DNA of 64,000 nt from Bacillus pumilus. Lineage in GTDB: Bacteria > Bacillota > Bacilli > Bacillales > Bacillaceae. Shown here piece by piece: positions 37,557 through 45,150 of this stretch. The stretch is taken from NCBI RefSeq assembly GCF_003431975.1, contig NZ_CP027116.1:2666001-2730000 (forward strand), in the 5' to 3' direction. A model generated the notes under the pieces. It ran no database searches, was not told the origin of the DNA, and saw only the letters and a program-made list of their open reading frames with translations. Every line of letters starts with the position of its first letter. Position 1 is the first letter of the stretch. The position numbers and the translations under genes were made by a program.

Positions 37557-37655
37557 CTCAATTTATCACCTAATACCATCTTAACCGCTCTCAGGCAAAA
37601 TGCTTTGCCAAGATCGTGCCAAAAGTGTGCCATTTAGAATGATCTTTTATTGTTC

Positions 37656-38021
37656 TTACCCGAATATATTAGTCAACCATTGGTTAGTTAGTTTTGTACC
37701 TAAATTTAAAATCTCTGAAAGTGGTACCTGACTAATTTTTTCACCCAAATGTTGTTTCATTTTTTTATACACGGTATCATTCCTTAAACTATCCAAAAGA
37801 TCGTGGCCCTGATTTGTAAGATTTCTAGCTTCCCACCAGAAATATTGATCAAGTTGCTTATCTTTACCTTCTATCATTCCAGCTTCATATAATATTTTAA
37901 TATGATAGCTAACTAATGTATCGTCTACACCTTCTATATTCAAACTTTTCCAGTGTGCAGGTGACTCATCTTCTTCTAATTTTATCAATATCTTGCGAAT
38001 TATATCCATGTTCCTTTTAAT
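37656..38021 (-). CDS. DUF2513 protein, possible ATT start
   Basis: About 121 residues: KRNMDIIRKILIKLEEDESP, VSYHIKILYEAGMIEG, and LTNQGHDLLDSLRNDTVYKK are the DUF2513 winged-helix-like pattern of phage and mobile elements. Homologs begin MKR(D/N)MDLIRK. At that position this gene has ATT (38021-38019), six bases after AAGGGGTG. The only other in-frame choices are a GTG at 38030 inside the ribosome site and an ATG at 38009. Function unknown; probably DNA binding. Confidence 0.75.
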   Translation of the reverse strand: MKRNMDIIRKILIKLEEDESPAHWKSLNIEGVDDTLVSYHIKILYEAGMIEGKDKQLDQYFWWEARNLTNQGHDLLDSLRNDTVYKKMKQHLGEKISQVPLSEILNLGTKLTNQWLTNIFG

Positions 38022-38060
38022 CGCAAACACCCCTTCTTCATATACAGTTATTTACGAACA

Positions 38061-38089
38061 AAAAAGCGACCTCTATCAGAAGCCGCTTA
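38061..38089 (-). terminator. Intrinsic terminator (late-region series, leader)
   Basis: AAGCGGCTTC / GAGGTCGCTT stem followed by TTTTGTTC. It lies between a promoter at 38158 and the DUF2513 gene, just after a 9-codon ORF. Confidence 0.75.
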
Positions 38090-38098
38090 TGTATTTTC

Positions 38099-38128
38099 TT
38101 AAATATCTTTTGTGATAGCTTTAACCAT
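38099..38128 (-). CDS. Possible 9-codon leader peptide
   Basis: MVKAITKDI and a stop, with GGGTGGTGATTTTG before the ATG. It follows the promoter at 38158 and is followed by the terminator at 38061-38089. Size makes it uncertain; a good ribosome site and the promoter/terminator frame are the only support. Confidence 0.3.
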   Translation of the reverse strand: MVKAITKDI

Positions 38129-38157
38129 CAAAATCACCACCCTGTAATTTTATTCTA

Positions 38158-38166
38158 ATTATACCA
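38158..38166 (-). promoter_or_regulatory. Extended -10 promoter upstream of the late region
   Basis: TGG-TATAAT on the minus strand, a perfect -10 with the TGn extension; the -35 region is poor. It would read through the 9-codon ORF and the hairpin into DUF2513 and the late genes. Confidence 0.5.
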
Positions 38167-38336
38167 GTTGTGCATCATAATAAACCATAATCCACACTAC
38201 TCTATTTCACTACACCATAACATATAGTGTGTTGTACTCCCGTAATTGCTGAAATCCTTGTCACATAAAGGTTTCTCTAAATCCCTTTAATGACTGCACT
38301 CTTTGATATTTTTTGGTGCAGATATATCTAAAAAAA

Positions 38337-38879
38337 TTATATCTTAAACTTCATCATTGCGGAATCCATGTTGTCTTGGTTAATTCCAATGTATCTCAAT
38401 GTGATATCCGGGCTGGCATGATTGAATATTTCTTGCAGCATGGCCACATCTTTTGTCTGTTTATAAAAATGGTAGCCGAAGGTCTTCCTTAATGTGTGCG
38501 TGCCTATTTCAGTAATGTTCACTTGTTCAGCAGCTTCTCTAAGAATGCGATATGCCACCGATCTATCTATAGCTTTGTTTTCCCCTTGCCTGCTTTTGAT
38601 CACGTATGAACCGTCTTTAAGGTCCTTAGCATACGCAATCAATTCATTTCTAACTGATGGCGGTATACGAATTCTCTTTTGCTTCTTCGTTTTTGTTTCT
38701 CTGAGGACCAGATGTGTTTTCAGCAAATCTTCCTTTTTGATCTTAAGGATATCAGATATCCTTAAGCCGGTACTGATCCCTAATATGAATAATATATAAT
38801 TTCTTCTATTTTTCCTTTTTAAATAAGCCTTCATTTGCTCCACCTTTTCAAAGTCTCTTATCGGCTGAACGAAATTCAT
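38337..38879 (-). CDS. Catalytic-domain-only tyrosine recombinase
   Basis: 180 residues with the full tyrosine-recombinase set: Arg40 (STGLRISD), His128/Arg131 (THTLRKTFG), His154 (FNHAS) and Tyr163 (LRYIGI). It lacks the usual arm- and core-binding N-terminal domains. Such short recombinases commonly sit next to ArpU-type genes before the terminase in Bacillus phages. The att sites here argue for the serine enzyme as integrase, so this protein probably has another task (dimer resolution or late-region control); that is inference. Confidence 0.9.
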   Translation of the reverse strand: MNFVQPIRDFEKVEQMKAYLKRKNRRNYILFILGISTGLRISDILKIKKEDLLKTHLVLRETKTKKQKRIRIPPSVRNELIAYAKDLKDGSYVIKSRQGENKAIDRSVAYRILREAAEQVNITEIGTHTLRKTFGYHFYKQTKDVAMLQEIFNHASPDITLRYIGINQDNMDSAMMKFKI

Positions 38880-39358
38880 GACTTGCCCCCCTTGTACACT
38901 TCTTCTCTAAGTGCGAAGGCTAAACGGTAAAAGGCTTTATTCTTGAATCGGTAATAGTTCCTCTGGCTTAGACCCATTTCTGCATAGATTTCATAATCAA
39001 ACATTTCTTCATTCTGCATATAGAGCATTACCAAGATGCGGCGCTCTTTTTGCGTAAGACGATTAATGCCCCTTTCGATTCGCTTCATGTATTTTTCCCG
39101 TTCGATCTCCCAATCCATTTTTTTAAGTGCTGCATCTTCCGTAGAAGAATGAAACTGATTGGAAAAACTCGGCGGTGTAATGGTATATGTTGTTGTGATT
39201 TTTGGGAGGAAGTCTTCTGGCGTTTGAAGCCTTAACATCTTATACTTATCTAGCATTCTTTCCATCTTTTCTCTAGTTTTTTCCTCGTCGATTTGAGGGA
39301 TATCTAAATTCATTTGACCTGTTTGTTCGTTTGGATTCTTATCATTTTTATTAGTCAT
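38876..39358 (-). CDS. ArpU-family late transcription regulator
   Basis: 160 residues. The C-terminal part, GINRLTQKERRILVMLYMQN then MFDYEIYAEMGLSQRNYYRF KNKAF, is a sigma-like HTH of the ArpU/phage late-control type. The N-terminus is polar. Start at ATG 39358, eight bases after AAAGGAG. Coupled to the recombinase by a four-base overlap. Likely activates or antiterminates late genes. Confidence 0.85.
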   Translation of the reverse strand: MTNKNDKNPNEQTGQMNLDIPQIDEEKTREKMERMLDKYKMLRLQTPEDFLPKITTTYTITPPSFSNQFHSSTEDAALKKMDWEIEREKYMKRIERGINRLTQKERRILVMLYMQNEEMFDYEIYAEMGLSQRNYYRFKNKAFYRLAFALREEVYKGGKS

Positions 39359-39372
39359 CCCAATCACTCCTT

Positions 39373-39495
39373 TTATTTTCTGCGCATGGCCCCGCCTTTG
39401 GCTCTTTTCAAGCGTTGCATGTTTTGCCCCATCAACTCTCTTAAATCTCTGTCAGTGAGCTTCTGCGTGTTCTTTTTAGGCTTTTCTTTCTTCAT
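39373..39495 (-). CDS. Small basic phage protein (40 aa)
   Basis: Hand translation: MKKEKPKKNTQKLTDRDLRE, then LMGQNMQRLKRAKGGAMRRK. GAAAGGAG precedes the ATG by six bases. Very basic, similar in style to tiny proteins found next to ArpU genes. No named family. Confidence 0.7.
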   Translation of the reverse strand: MKKEKPKKNTQKLTDRDLRELMGQNMQRLKRAKGGAMRRK

Positions 39496-39522
39496 GGCTG
39501 CTCCTTTCCGACAAATAAAAAA

Positions 39523-39570
39523 CGGACACCAACCAGCACCCTTAAAAGGTGTTGATCAGTGTCCGCAGGC
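39523..39570 (-). terminator. Large intrinsic terminator before the late-control genes
   Basis: Long stem (CGGACACTGATCAACACC / GGTGCTGGTTGGTGTCCG) followed by TTTTTTATTTG on the minus strand. It separates early genes from the ArpU block and is the first of the series. Confidence 0.9.
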
Positions 39571-39588
39571 TCTCCGTCTTGGACTTAT

Positions 39589-39777
39589 TTAGTTAAAATA
39601 ATTCTCAATTTCTTGATACTCGTATTCTCTGTTTCCGTAGTTTTCGTGAATATAATCTTGTAAGACAGCATCAGGAGTGTCAGTTCTGTTTACATCGTAT
39701 CTAACACCAAAGACAAAGCTGTCCATTCCCTTAACCTTGACATGGTATGCGACTTTACGTTCGTTACTTTCGTTCAT
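39589..39777 (-). CDS. Small hypothetical phage protein
   Basis: 62 residues (KVAYHVKVKGMDSFVFGVRY, then DYIHENYGNREYEYQEIENY). GGAGGT ribosome site from the repeated spacer. Unrecognised. Confidence 0.65.
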   Translation of the reverse strand: MNESNERKVAYHVKVKGMDSFVFGVRYDVNRTDTPDAVLQDYIHENYGNREYEYQEIENYFN

Positions 39778-39800
39778 TTAAAGACCTCCGCTTGGACTTA

Positions 39801-39944
39801 TTAAATTGTATCTATGAAAATATGTCCCCAATCATCGTCACTCTCGTCATAGTTGCTTTGTATGAAAAAATAACAATCTATTTTATCTTTAGACTCAAAC
39901 AATGTTTCGTCTGTTCTTTTGTCATACACTCTATATTGATTCAT
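39801..39944 (-). CDS. Small hypothetical phage protein (47 aa)
   Basis: Hand translation: MNQYRVYDKRTDETLFESKD, then KIDCYFFIQSNYDESDDDWG, then HIFIDTI. GGAGGTAGCGGA precedes the ATG. Acidic, unrecognised; probably a DUF-type early protein. Confidence 0.7.
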   Translation of the reverse strand: MNQYRVYDKRTDETLFESKDKIDCYFFIQSNYDESDDDWGHIFIDTI

Positions 39945-39964
39945 TCCGCTACCTCCGCTTGGAC

Positions 39965-40156
39965 TTATTTAGTTACGTTCTCAAAATGATACCGGAGGCA
40001 ATCAAAGGCAACACTTACATCCGATTCGTATCTGGTACCTTCTGCAATCCTCCAAAGCATTTCAAGCATATTGTCTTGGCATTCATTAAGACTTTTAGAT
40101 ACTTGAACTTTAGATAATGATTCGATGATGCGCTCTTTTTTGTTTTTCTGATTCAT
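39965..40156 (-). CDS. Small hypothetical phage protein
   Basis: 63 residues, helical (NKKERIIESLSKVQVSKSLN ... DCLRYHFENVTK). AGGATGG precedes the ATG. Unrecognised. Confidence 0.65.
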   Translation of the reverse strand: MNQKNKKERIIESLSKVQVSKSLNECQDNMLEMLWRIAEGTRYESDVSVAFDCLRYHFENVTK

Positions 40157-40168
40157 TTTTGCACCATC

Positions 40169-40594
40169 CTATCGGACATTGAATTTAACGGATTCAAAGG
40201 TCCCAATATATTTTTTCTTTGCTGAATCAGTGTAGCAGTCCAGCTGGATAACATATGTTCCTTTACCGGTACGCTTGCGAATTTCGCTGACACTAAACGA
40301 CTTTAGAGGCGTTGACGCTTTGAAGCTGCCCCTTTGTACAAGGTTCGTATCTGTTAAGCCGCCACCGCTTCGCTTTTTGTAAACTCCAGCGGTGTAATAA
40401 AGCGTACTAGATCGCTTCTTTTCCGCTCTCCAATCGACCGTTTTCGCTCCTGCATAGTAATTGGTGTCATCCGTAAAGACTCGTGCTTGATGACCATATC
40501 CCTCGGTTTGCCAGTTTGACCATACCGCTTGAGCAGACGGCGCATAAAGCACCGCCGCAATAATAATAGTTAGTGTGATTAGTAGTTTTTTCAT
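40169..40594 (-). CDS. Secreted phage-encoded protein
   Basis: 141 residues. Clear signal peptide LLITLTIIIAAVLYAPSAQA. The mature part is beta-rich (WSNWQTEGYGHQARVFTDDT, YYAGAKTVDWRAEKKRSSTL, GTYVIQLDCYTDSAKKKYIG). No catalytic motif seen. An exported protein inside the early region is unusual and could alter the host surface (superinfection exclusion), but nothing in the sequence proves this. Confidence 0.7.
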   Translation of the reverse strand: MKKLLITLTIIIAAVLYAPSAQAVWSNWQTEGYGHQARVFTDDTNYYAGAKTVDWRAEKKRSSTLYYTAGVYKKRSGGGLTDTNLVQRGSFKASTPLKSFSVSEIRKRTGKGTYVIQLDCYTDSAKKKYIGTFESVKFNVR

Positions 40595-40773
40595 AAAGAA
40601 ACCTCCTTTACAATTTCGATAGCCTGGTCAAGTGGTAATCGTTTCAGATAACATTGATAACCAAGTTCAAGAGTGTGCACAGTTCCTTCGCTCAAGGCTT
40701 TATCTCGTTGTATTTCCTCTAGAGTTTTACCGTTATTTCTCATTTTCAAATAAACTTCAATCGTCATCTTCAT
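40591..40773 (-). CDS. Small HTH-like phage protein
   Basis: 60 residues; YLKMRNNGKTLEEIQRDKAL followed by SEGTVHTLELG looks like a simple helix-turn-helix. ATGA overlap with the preceding gene; a second ATG at 40767 is also possible. Confidence 0.6.
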   Translation of the reverse strand: MKMTIEVYLKMRNNGKTLEEIQRDKALSEGTVHTLELGYQCYLKRLPLDQAIEIVKEVSL

Positions 40774-41129
40774 TCACCCTCCGTTTTCAATTTGAACCCT
40801 AGTAAGAAAGCTAAATCGCGAACATCCCTAGCTTGAAATTCATATCTTAATGCAGTATCATCATGATATTTTTCCCATGAATTCAAATTCTTCTGGATTG
40901 CTTCGTGTTTTTGAATTGCTTCACGTTTTAATAACATATTAGTGTTAAAACTCGTCTGGAGAATGTTTTCTTGTATCTGATTATTTCGAACAAAAGCATC
41001 TATGACATAGTCTTTATCTACAACAATTTCAACATCAATTTCAGGTGACTTTGAAGCATATATCCCTTCGCTATTCCTTATTATTGTTTCACCTATTAAA
41101 TTGATTTGAAATTCTTTGATTTCATTCAT
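40770..41129 (-). CDS. Hypothetical phage protein
   Basis: 119 residues. N-terminal beta part (FQINLIGETIIRNSEGIYAS, IDVEIVVDKDYVIDAFVRNN) then helices. Linked by ATGA overlaps to both neighbours. Unrecognised. Confidence 0.65.
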   Translation of the reverse strand: MNEIKEFQINLIGETIIRNSEGIYASKSPEIDVEIVVDKDYVIDAFVRNNQIQENILQTSFNTNMLLKREAIQKHEAIQKNLNSWEKYHDDTALRYEFQARDVRDLAFLLGFKLKTEGE

Positions 41130-41302
41130 CGTGCTTCCTCCTTTAGTGACTCCATATCAACGTTTAAGACCTGTAGCATCCAAATAAGAGCGGCCATTCC
41201 GGCAACAGCTTCTTTATCCGCTCCGTTCGATTTCACGCCTCTTTCTCCAAAGTCGTTCATTCGTTCTATGATTTGCCGCTGTTGCTTTTTATTGAGTTTC
41301 AA
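41126..41302 (-). CDS. Small hypothetical phage protein (58 aa), TTG start
   Basis: Hand translation: MKLNKKQQRQIIERMNDFGE, then RGVKSNGADKEAVAGMAALI, then a short helix. TTG at 41302 overlaps the YopX stop (TTGA) and follows GGAGGAAGCATA. Stop overlaps the next ATG. Confidence 0.7.
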   Translation of the reverse strand: MKLNKKQQRQIIERMNDFGERGVKSNGADKEAVAGMAALIWMLQVLNVDMESLKEEAR

Positions 41303-41682
41303 TATGCTTCCTCCAATAGATCAGGATCTTCATAAATGTTTCCGACAACTTCGATATGCTGATGTTTGTTGAAATACTCATGAGCATTCCAATTTCCGAA
41401 CATGTAGCAGCCCCTATGCATACACACCTTTTGCATGATTGGATGAAGATCATTTCGCATTCGGAGTGAGCCTTGAACTATATCCCCTTCATAAATCTCA
41501 TCACCTTTTGAATCTCTCAATCCGATAAACTGCATTTTGTGACAGCTGGGATAATAATCGAATTGATCACTAGCCTCGGCATAGTTTGGAATGGAATAAG
41601 GTATCCCCTCTGGTGTCAAACCTACTTCATAAACCATTTCGTGAGCATTCTCATCCCAAGCTCGGAATTTAATCTCTCGCAT
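41299..41682 (-). CDS. YopX-family protein
   Basis: 127 residues. MREIKFRAWDENAHEMVYEV, KMQFIGLRDSKGDEIYEGDI and HIEVVGNIYEDPDLLEE are the complete YopX signature. YopX proteins occur in many Firmicute phages; function unknown. Confidence 0.93.
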   Translation of the reverse strand: MREIKFRAWDENAHEMVYEVGLTPEGIPYSIPNYAEASDQFDYYPSCHKMQFIGLRDSKGDEIYEGDIVQGSLRMRNDLHPIMQKVCMHRGCYMFGNWNAHEYFNKHQHIEVVGNIYEDPDLLEEAY

Positions 41683-42338
41683 CAATATCCCTCCTGCTGC
41701 CGCTTATGATTGACGGCATTTTTGTCCATGTATGCTTGTTCTATTTGTTCAGGTGTGAAGCCGAGAGCTATTCCAAGTTCGTTAAATCGGTTGAAGATAT
41801 TTCTATAGTAGTGAAACAACATGCCAGCATCTTCAAATCCCGTAATTAAGGACGACACACCTTTGAAAAGAGATAGAAACGCATTCACTCCGCTAACTTT
41901 CTTGACATTCCATTTCAAAATGTTCAAATTATAAATACTTGAAGAATAACCAATGTCATTACCGATGCTCAAGATAAAGTGTAAGCAGTCCACGTATTCT
42001 TCTAAGAGTGGGTTTTTAGTGCCTGTCGTTCCTTCTCCGTTGCATTCTTCACATTTGATGTATTCGTGTCCTCCGCTACCTTCTGCGTCCTCTGCGACCC
42101 TTGCGTAATTCATATCGCCAGTGCCTTTACAAAGAGAACACTCTATTTCTTTTTCCGTGCATGGCTGCTGGTCATTGCTCCAGAACTTAAAGCCTCGCCA
42201 CTCGTTAGCGCATTCCGCTAGTTCAACTTGTAAAGCCAAGATAAGACCGGGCAGCAGGTCTTGACCTTCCAGCCCTTTTTCTCGGATGATTCGGCGGTCT
42301 AACTCCGCCTGCATTTCAAACATTTTTTGTAGGTTCAT
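41682..42338 (-). CDS. Dimeric dUTPase-like protein with inserted zinc-finger
   Basis: 218 residues from the ATG at 42338, six bases after AAAGGAG. The all-alpha NTP-pyrophosphatase (dUTPase_2) metal motifs are LQVELAECANEWRGFKFWS (ExxxE) and LLEEYVDCLHFILSIGND (ExxD). Between them an insert carries two CxxCxGxG pairs (CSLCKGTGD and CEECNGEG), as in DnaJ zinc fingers. It should hydrolyse dUTP to dUMP, keeping uracil out of phage DNA. Confidence 0.85.
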   Translation of the reverse strand: MNLQKMFEMQAELDRRIIREKGLEGQDLLPGLILALQVELAECANEWRGFKFWSNDQQPCTEKEIECSLCKGTGDMNYARVAEDAEGSGGHEYIKCEECNGEGTTGTKNPLLEEYVDCLHFILSIGNDIGYSSSIYNLNILKWNVKKVSGVNAFLSLFKGVSSLITGFEDAGMLFHYYRNIFNRFNELGIALGFTPEQIEQAYMDKNAVNHKRQQEGY

Positions 42339-42559
42339 TTCGCTATCTCCTTTAGGTCTGCGTATTTGGCTATATGACCACATTTGTTTTCCCAAGTGTG
42401 AACACTCCCATGAAAACCATCTTCGGCATGATGTGTGAGTTGAGGCTCGCCCATTTCGCTACCACACGTAGGGCATTCCCAAAGCACATTCAATTTTTTG
42501 AATCCGACCAAGCAACCATATGAATCACGATCGGGAATAGTTATTTTTTTAAGATTCAT
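42335..42559 (-). CDS. Small zinc-ribbon-like protein
   Basis: 74 residues with CPTCGSEMGEPQ, then H..C (ENKCGHIAKYADL). ATGA overlap with the dUTPase gene. Unrecognised. Confidence 0.65.
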   Translation of the reverse strand: MNLKKITIPDRDSYGCLVGFKKLNVLWECPTCGSEMGEPQLTHHAEDGFHGSVHTWENKCGHIAKYADLKEIAK

Positions 42560-42774
42560 TTCGCGTCCTCCTGAATATCCTTTTTGATAACTTTTAAGAA
42601 GAGTGTCGCTGTATCTTTAACGTCCACTTTGTCAAAGCATGTTCTTTCATCTGTGTCGCAAAGAGGTATTTTTAATTGCATGTTTGATTGTTCATAGATT
42701 TTATACGCACCGGTTTTTCTATTGCATACTACACATGGCTTTCTTTCTGATGATAGGACGCTCCCTATTCTCAC
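42556..42774 (-). CDS. Small CxxC-containing protein
   Basis: 72 residues with CVVCNRKTG and CDTDERTC. Overlaps the next gene by four bases. Unrecognised. Confidence 0.65.
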   Translation of the reverse strand: MRIGSVLSSERKPCVVCNRKTGAYKIYEQSNMQLKIPLCDTDERTCFDKVDVKDTATLFLKVIKKDIQEDAK

Positions 42775-42801
42775 GATTATTCCTCCTAAGCCGCTAGGCT
42801 G

Positions 42802-44060
42802 TTAGTTTGCTTTGCTATAATACTTGTTCATGTGTACAGGTACACATAGTTCAGGTAAATTTGCTCTGACCAGCTGCTCTGCGAATTGCGGAGGAACACT
42901 ATTCCCCCCCTGCGTATTTGGTCCGATTTATTACCGATGTTAAATGTGTATCCAGGCGGGAACCCCTGCCCTGCAAATAGTTCGTTTGGTTGCAACATAC
43001 GTAATCCGATGTCTGCAATCCTCTGACCATTTGTACAAACTGTTGTTAATGCGAAACGATCTTTGGTTGTAATGGTATGCAATGGCTCGTCTAGTCGCTG
43101 TCCTACTCCTTGACCGTAATACTTAGTCAAAAATGCAACGGTCACTAATCCGAATCTGTTGCCGCCAGCTGTGATTGTGTGTAATGGACGATCAAGCGAA
43201 AGACCTCTTACCTCTTTATCCGACTGTTCAGTATAATAGCTGATCAAGAATGCCGCTTTGCTCTTATCCGGCACCATTACAGGACTTGGGTTGTTTACGA
43301 TGAATTTATCAATACCTCTCTTGATTCGTTTTATAGTATTTTCAACAAGAGGACGCTTTCTGCTGAATATGCTAGGGACCCCTATGGACCAATCTATAAT
43401 TTCGTAAGACGTTCGCCACGGCTTGAGCTTTCCTGTTTGAACAAGAAGGCTTTTAGGATCTCCATGCGTCGGCTTCGGCCATATGATTTCTTTTCCATCA
43501 CATCTTGCAACCATAAAGAACCTTTTTCGTATAGTTGGCGCTCCATAGTCACAAGCCGTTAACTCTCTGAACTGCACTTCATAACCGAGTGATTCAAGCG
43601 CTTTGACGAATGATTGAAATGTCTGTCCCTTTTGTTCTTTGATCGGTTTACCTTCTTTTGAGATAGGACCCCAGTCTTTAAATTCCTCAACGTTCTCAAG
43701 CATAATGACTCTCGGCTTTACCGCTATCGCCCATCTAACAGCAATCCACGCAAGCCCTCTGATACTCTGTTTTACAGGCTTGCCGCCTTTAGCCTTTGAA
43801 TGGTGTGTACAGTCAGGTGAAAACCATGCTAGACCAACTTTTCGCCCTTTAACTGCTTGTTTCGGATCAACATCCCACACAGATTCACAATAATGTTCCG
43901 TGTCAGGATGGTTCACCTCATGCATTGCAATGGCTACAGGATCATGATTGATGGCTATATCAACTGATAACCCTGTCGCAAGCTCAATGCCTGTGCTTGC
44001 TCCGCCGCCACCTGCAAAGTTGTCCACTATGATTTCTCTAAAAAGATCAATCTGTTTCAT
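42802..44060 (-). pseudogene. Phage C5-cytosine methyltransferase, frameshifted at a G7 run
   Basis: Motif I VDNFAGGGGASTGIELATG, motif IV FSPDCTHHSKAKGGKPV (nucleophile Cys84 in a PDC variant), motif VI MLENVEEF and motif VIII IRKRFFMVAR are intact. At 42904-42910 a run of seven G (minus strand) shifts the frame, so the last part reads GGIVFLRNSQ and stops at 42828. One more G would give GNSVPPQFAEQLVRANLPEL, the expected motif X, and a stop at 42802. As given, motif X is lost. It may be a sequencing artefact, a dead gene, or a phase-variable tract. The phage could use it to escape host restriction. Confidence 0.85.
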
Positions 44061-44305
44061 TGCATCAACCCAGCGACAGCAATAATCCCCATGAAAAACA
44101 ACAGTGTAAAAATGACAGGTCCGTTTGACTCACGCTTTGCCATGACCACGTTACCTTCTATCACGAGATCATCGTTTTTGCGTACCAGCATCGGTACAAC
44201 GTTTTCCGGAACTTTAAGATGGACAGCAGCATCCTGAATCGTGATGGCTTGATGTTTGCAGGCTTTGACGGCCTGTGACAGTTCAACGTGTTTTGGTAGA
44301 CTCAT
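44057..44305 (-). CDS. Hypothetical phage protein with C-terminal membrane segment
   Basis: 82 residues; an HTH-like N-terminal part (AITIQDAAVHLKVPENVVPM) and a terminal hydrophobic stretch (VIFTLLFFMGIIAVAGL). Coupled to both neighbours by ATGA overlaps. Confidence 0.6.
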   Translation of the reverse strand: MSLPKHVELSQAVKACKHQAITIQDAAVHLKVPENVVPMLVRKNDDLVIEGNVVMAKRESNGPVIFTLLFFMGIIAVAGLMQ

Positions 44306-44646
44306 AGCTCATCCTCCTCATCATTACAAAAACATTCGCTTTCACGTTCCCCGCACGATTCGCATTTCTCTGACGGCCTGTAAAAGCTCGATATGTTTAC
44401 TTTTTCACCGTCCAATCCCTTCATAAAAGCAAATTCATATTTCTTCTCGATGTTTCTCATGGCAGATAATCCACCTCTGTGGAATTCATCTTTACATGCT
44501 TCGTAATTACGCTGCTCCCAATTCAGTTCGTTTAAGAAAAGCTTTGAGAATCCGTCAATCTGCTGATTCTTTTTCTCTATTTCTCTTTTCAAACGTTCGA
44601 CTTCACCCAAAAGGTCCTCAACGTTTACTTGATCTTTTGATAACAT
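44302..44646 (-). CDS. Hypothetical coiled-coil / zinc-knuckle phage protein
   Basis: 114 residues. Coiled coil (VNVEDLLGEVERLKREIEKK) and a Cys cluster near the end (CESCGERESECFCND). Unrecognised. Confidence 0.6.
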   Translation of the reverse strand: MLSKDQVNVEDLLGEVERLKREIEKKNQQIDGFSKLFLNELNWEQRNYEACKDEFHRGGLSAMRNIEKKYEFAFMKGLDGEKVNISSFYRPSEKCESCGERESECFCNDEEDEL

Positions 44647-44681
44647 CGTGATTCCTCCCCCGCAGGGGATGAACCCCCTGC

Positions 44682-44900
44682 TTATTTATTGAATTTGAAT
44701 CCGTAGTCAAAACGTATTCGATCTAATTTGCCTTTAATGGTTTCGATTATCGTGTGTCCATGCTCTGGCGCTTCTGTTATATGAGCCGTGTTATTAATCC
44801 CGTCTAGGACAATCACTTGAATTTTCCCCGGTTCAACATCAGCTGAAAAAAGGTCGTTTTTTTCTAATGTGATTCGTTGTGGTTCATTCACTTTGATCAC
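44682..44900 (-). CDS. XtrA/YqaO-like phage protein
   Basis: 72 residues; IQVIVLDGINNTAHITEAPE then HGHTIIETIKGKLDRIRFDY resembles the XtrA/YqaO pattern (V.DG......PPHG.T.I.T..GK...). These are small early proteins of PBSX and skin. Function unknown. Confidence 0.65.
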   Translation of the reverse strand: MIKVNEPQRITLEKNDLFSADVEPGKIQVIVLDGINNTAHITEAPEHGHTIIETIKGKLDRIRFDYGFKFNK

Positions 44901-44961
44901 TCCATGTGATATAATTAAGGTTCCTAATCTTTAATTACTCACATTGAACTGATGTGAATTC

Positions 44962-45144
44962 TTACCACTGAGATTCAACGTATTGATCTGTGCGCTTCCA
45001 ACGCCAATCTATACGTCTGAGTCTTTTTTTGTATGGTTTTGGCGGATGCTTCTGCCTGTAAGCTGCCAATTCGTCGTCGGACATTATCCGTTTTTCAACT
45101 GGTCCTGCTTTGTATGGATTTTTAACAGTCTCCAATATGCTCAC
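44962..45144 (-). CDS. Small basic hypothetical phage protein
   Basis: 60 residues (NPYKAGPVEKRIMSDDELAA, RQKHPPKPYKKRLRRIDWRW). Preceded by GGAGGTGAGC. Unrecognised. Confidence 0.6.
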   Translation of the reverse strand: MSILETVKNPYKAGPVEKRIMSDDELAAYRQKHPPKPYKKRLRRIDWRWKRTDQYVESQW

Positions 45145-45150
45145 CTCCTT

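Larger units (their letters stand above)
39578..39974 (-). repeat. Three copies of a ~18-bp spacer repeat between small genes
   Basis: On the plus strand CTTGGACTTATTTAGTTA occurs at 39579-39596 and 39959-39974 (nearly identical) and CTTGGACTTATTAAATTG at 39791-39808. Two copies are preceded by ACCTCCG, so read on the minus strand each copy runs into a GGAGGT ribosome site. The copies overlap the stops of three consecutive small genes in different frames. Confidence 0.65.

Noticed and set aside
38337..38879. Tyrosine recombinase as the integrase of this phage
   Set aside because: It lacks DNA-binding arms, lies mid-genome, and the attP symmetry and position favour the serine recombinase.
44653..44676. 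GC-rich hairpin as terminator
   Set aside because: GCAGGGG/CCCCTGC stem has no T run and is followed by a ribosome site; at most a translational element.
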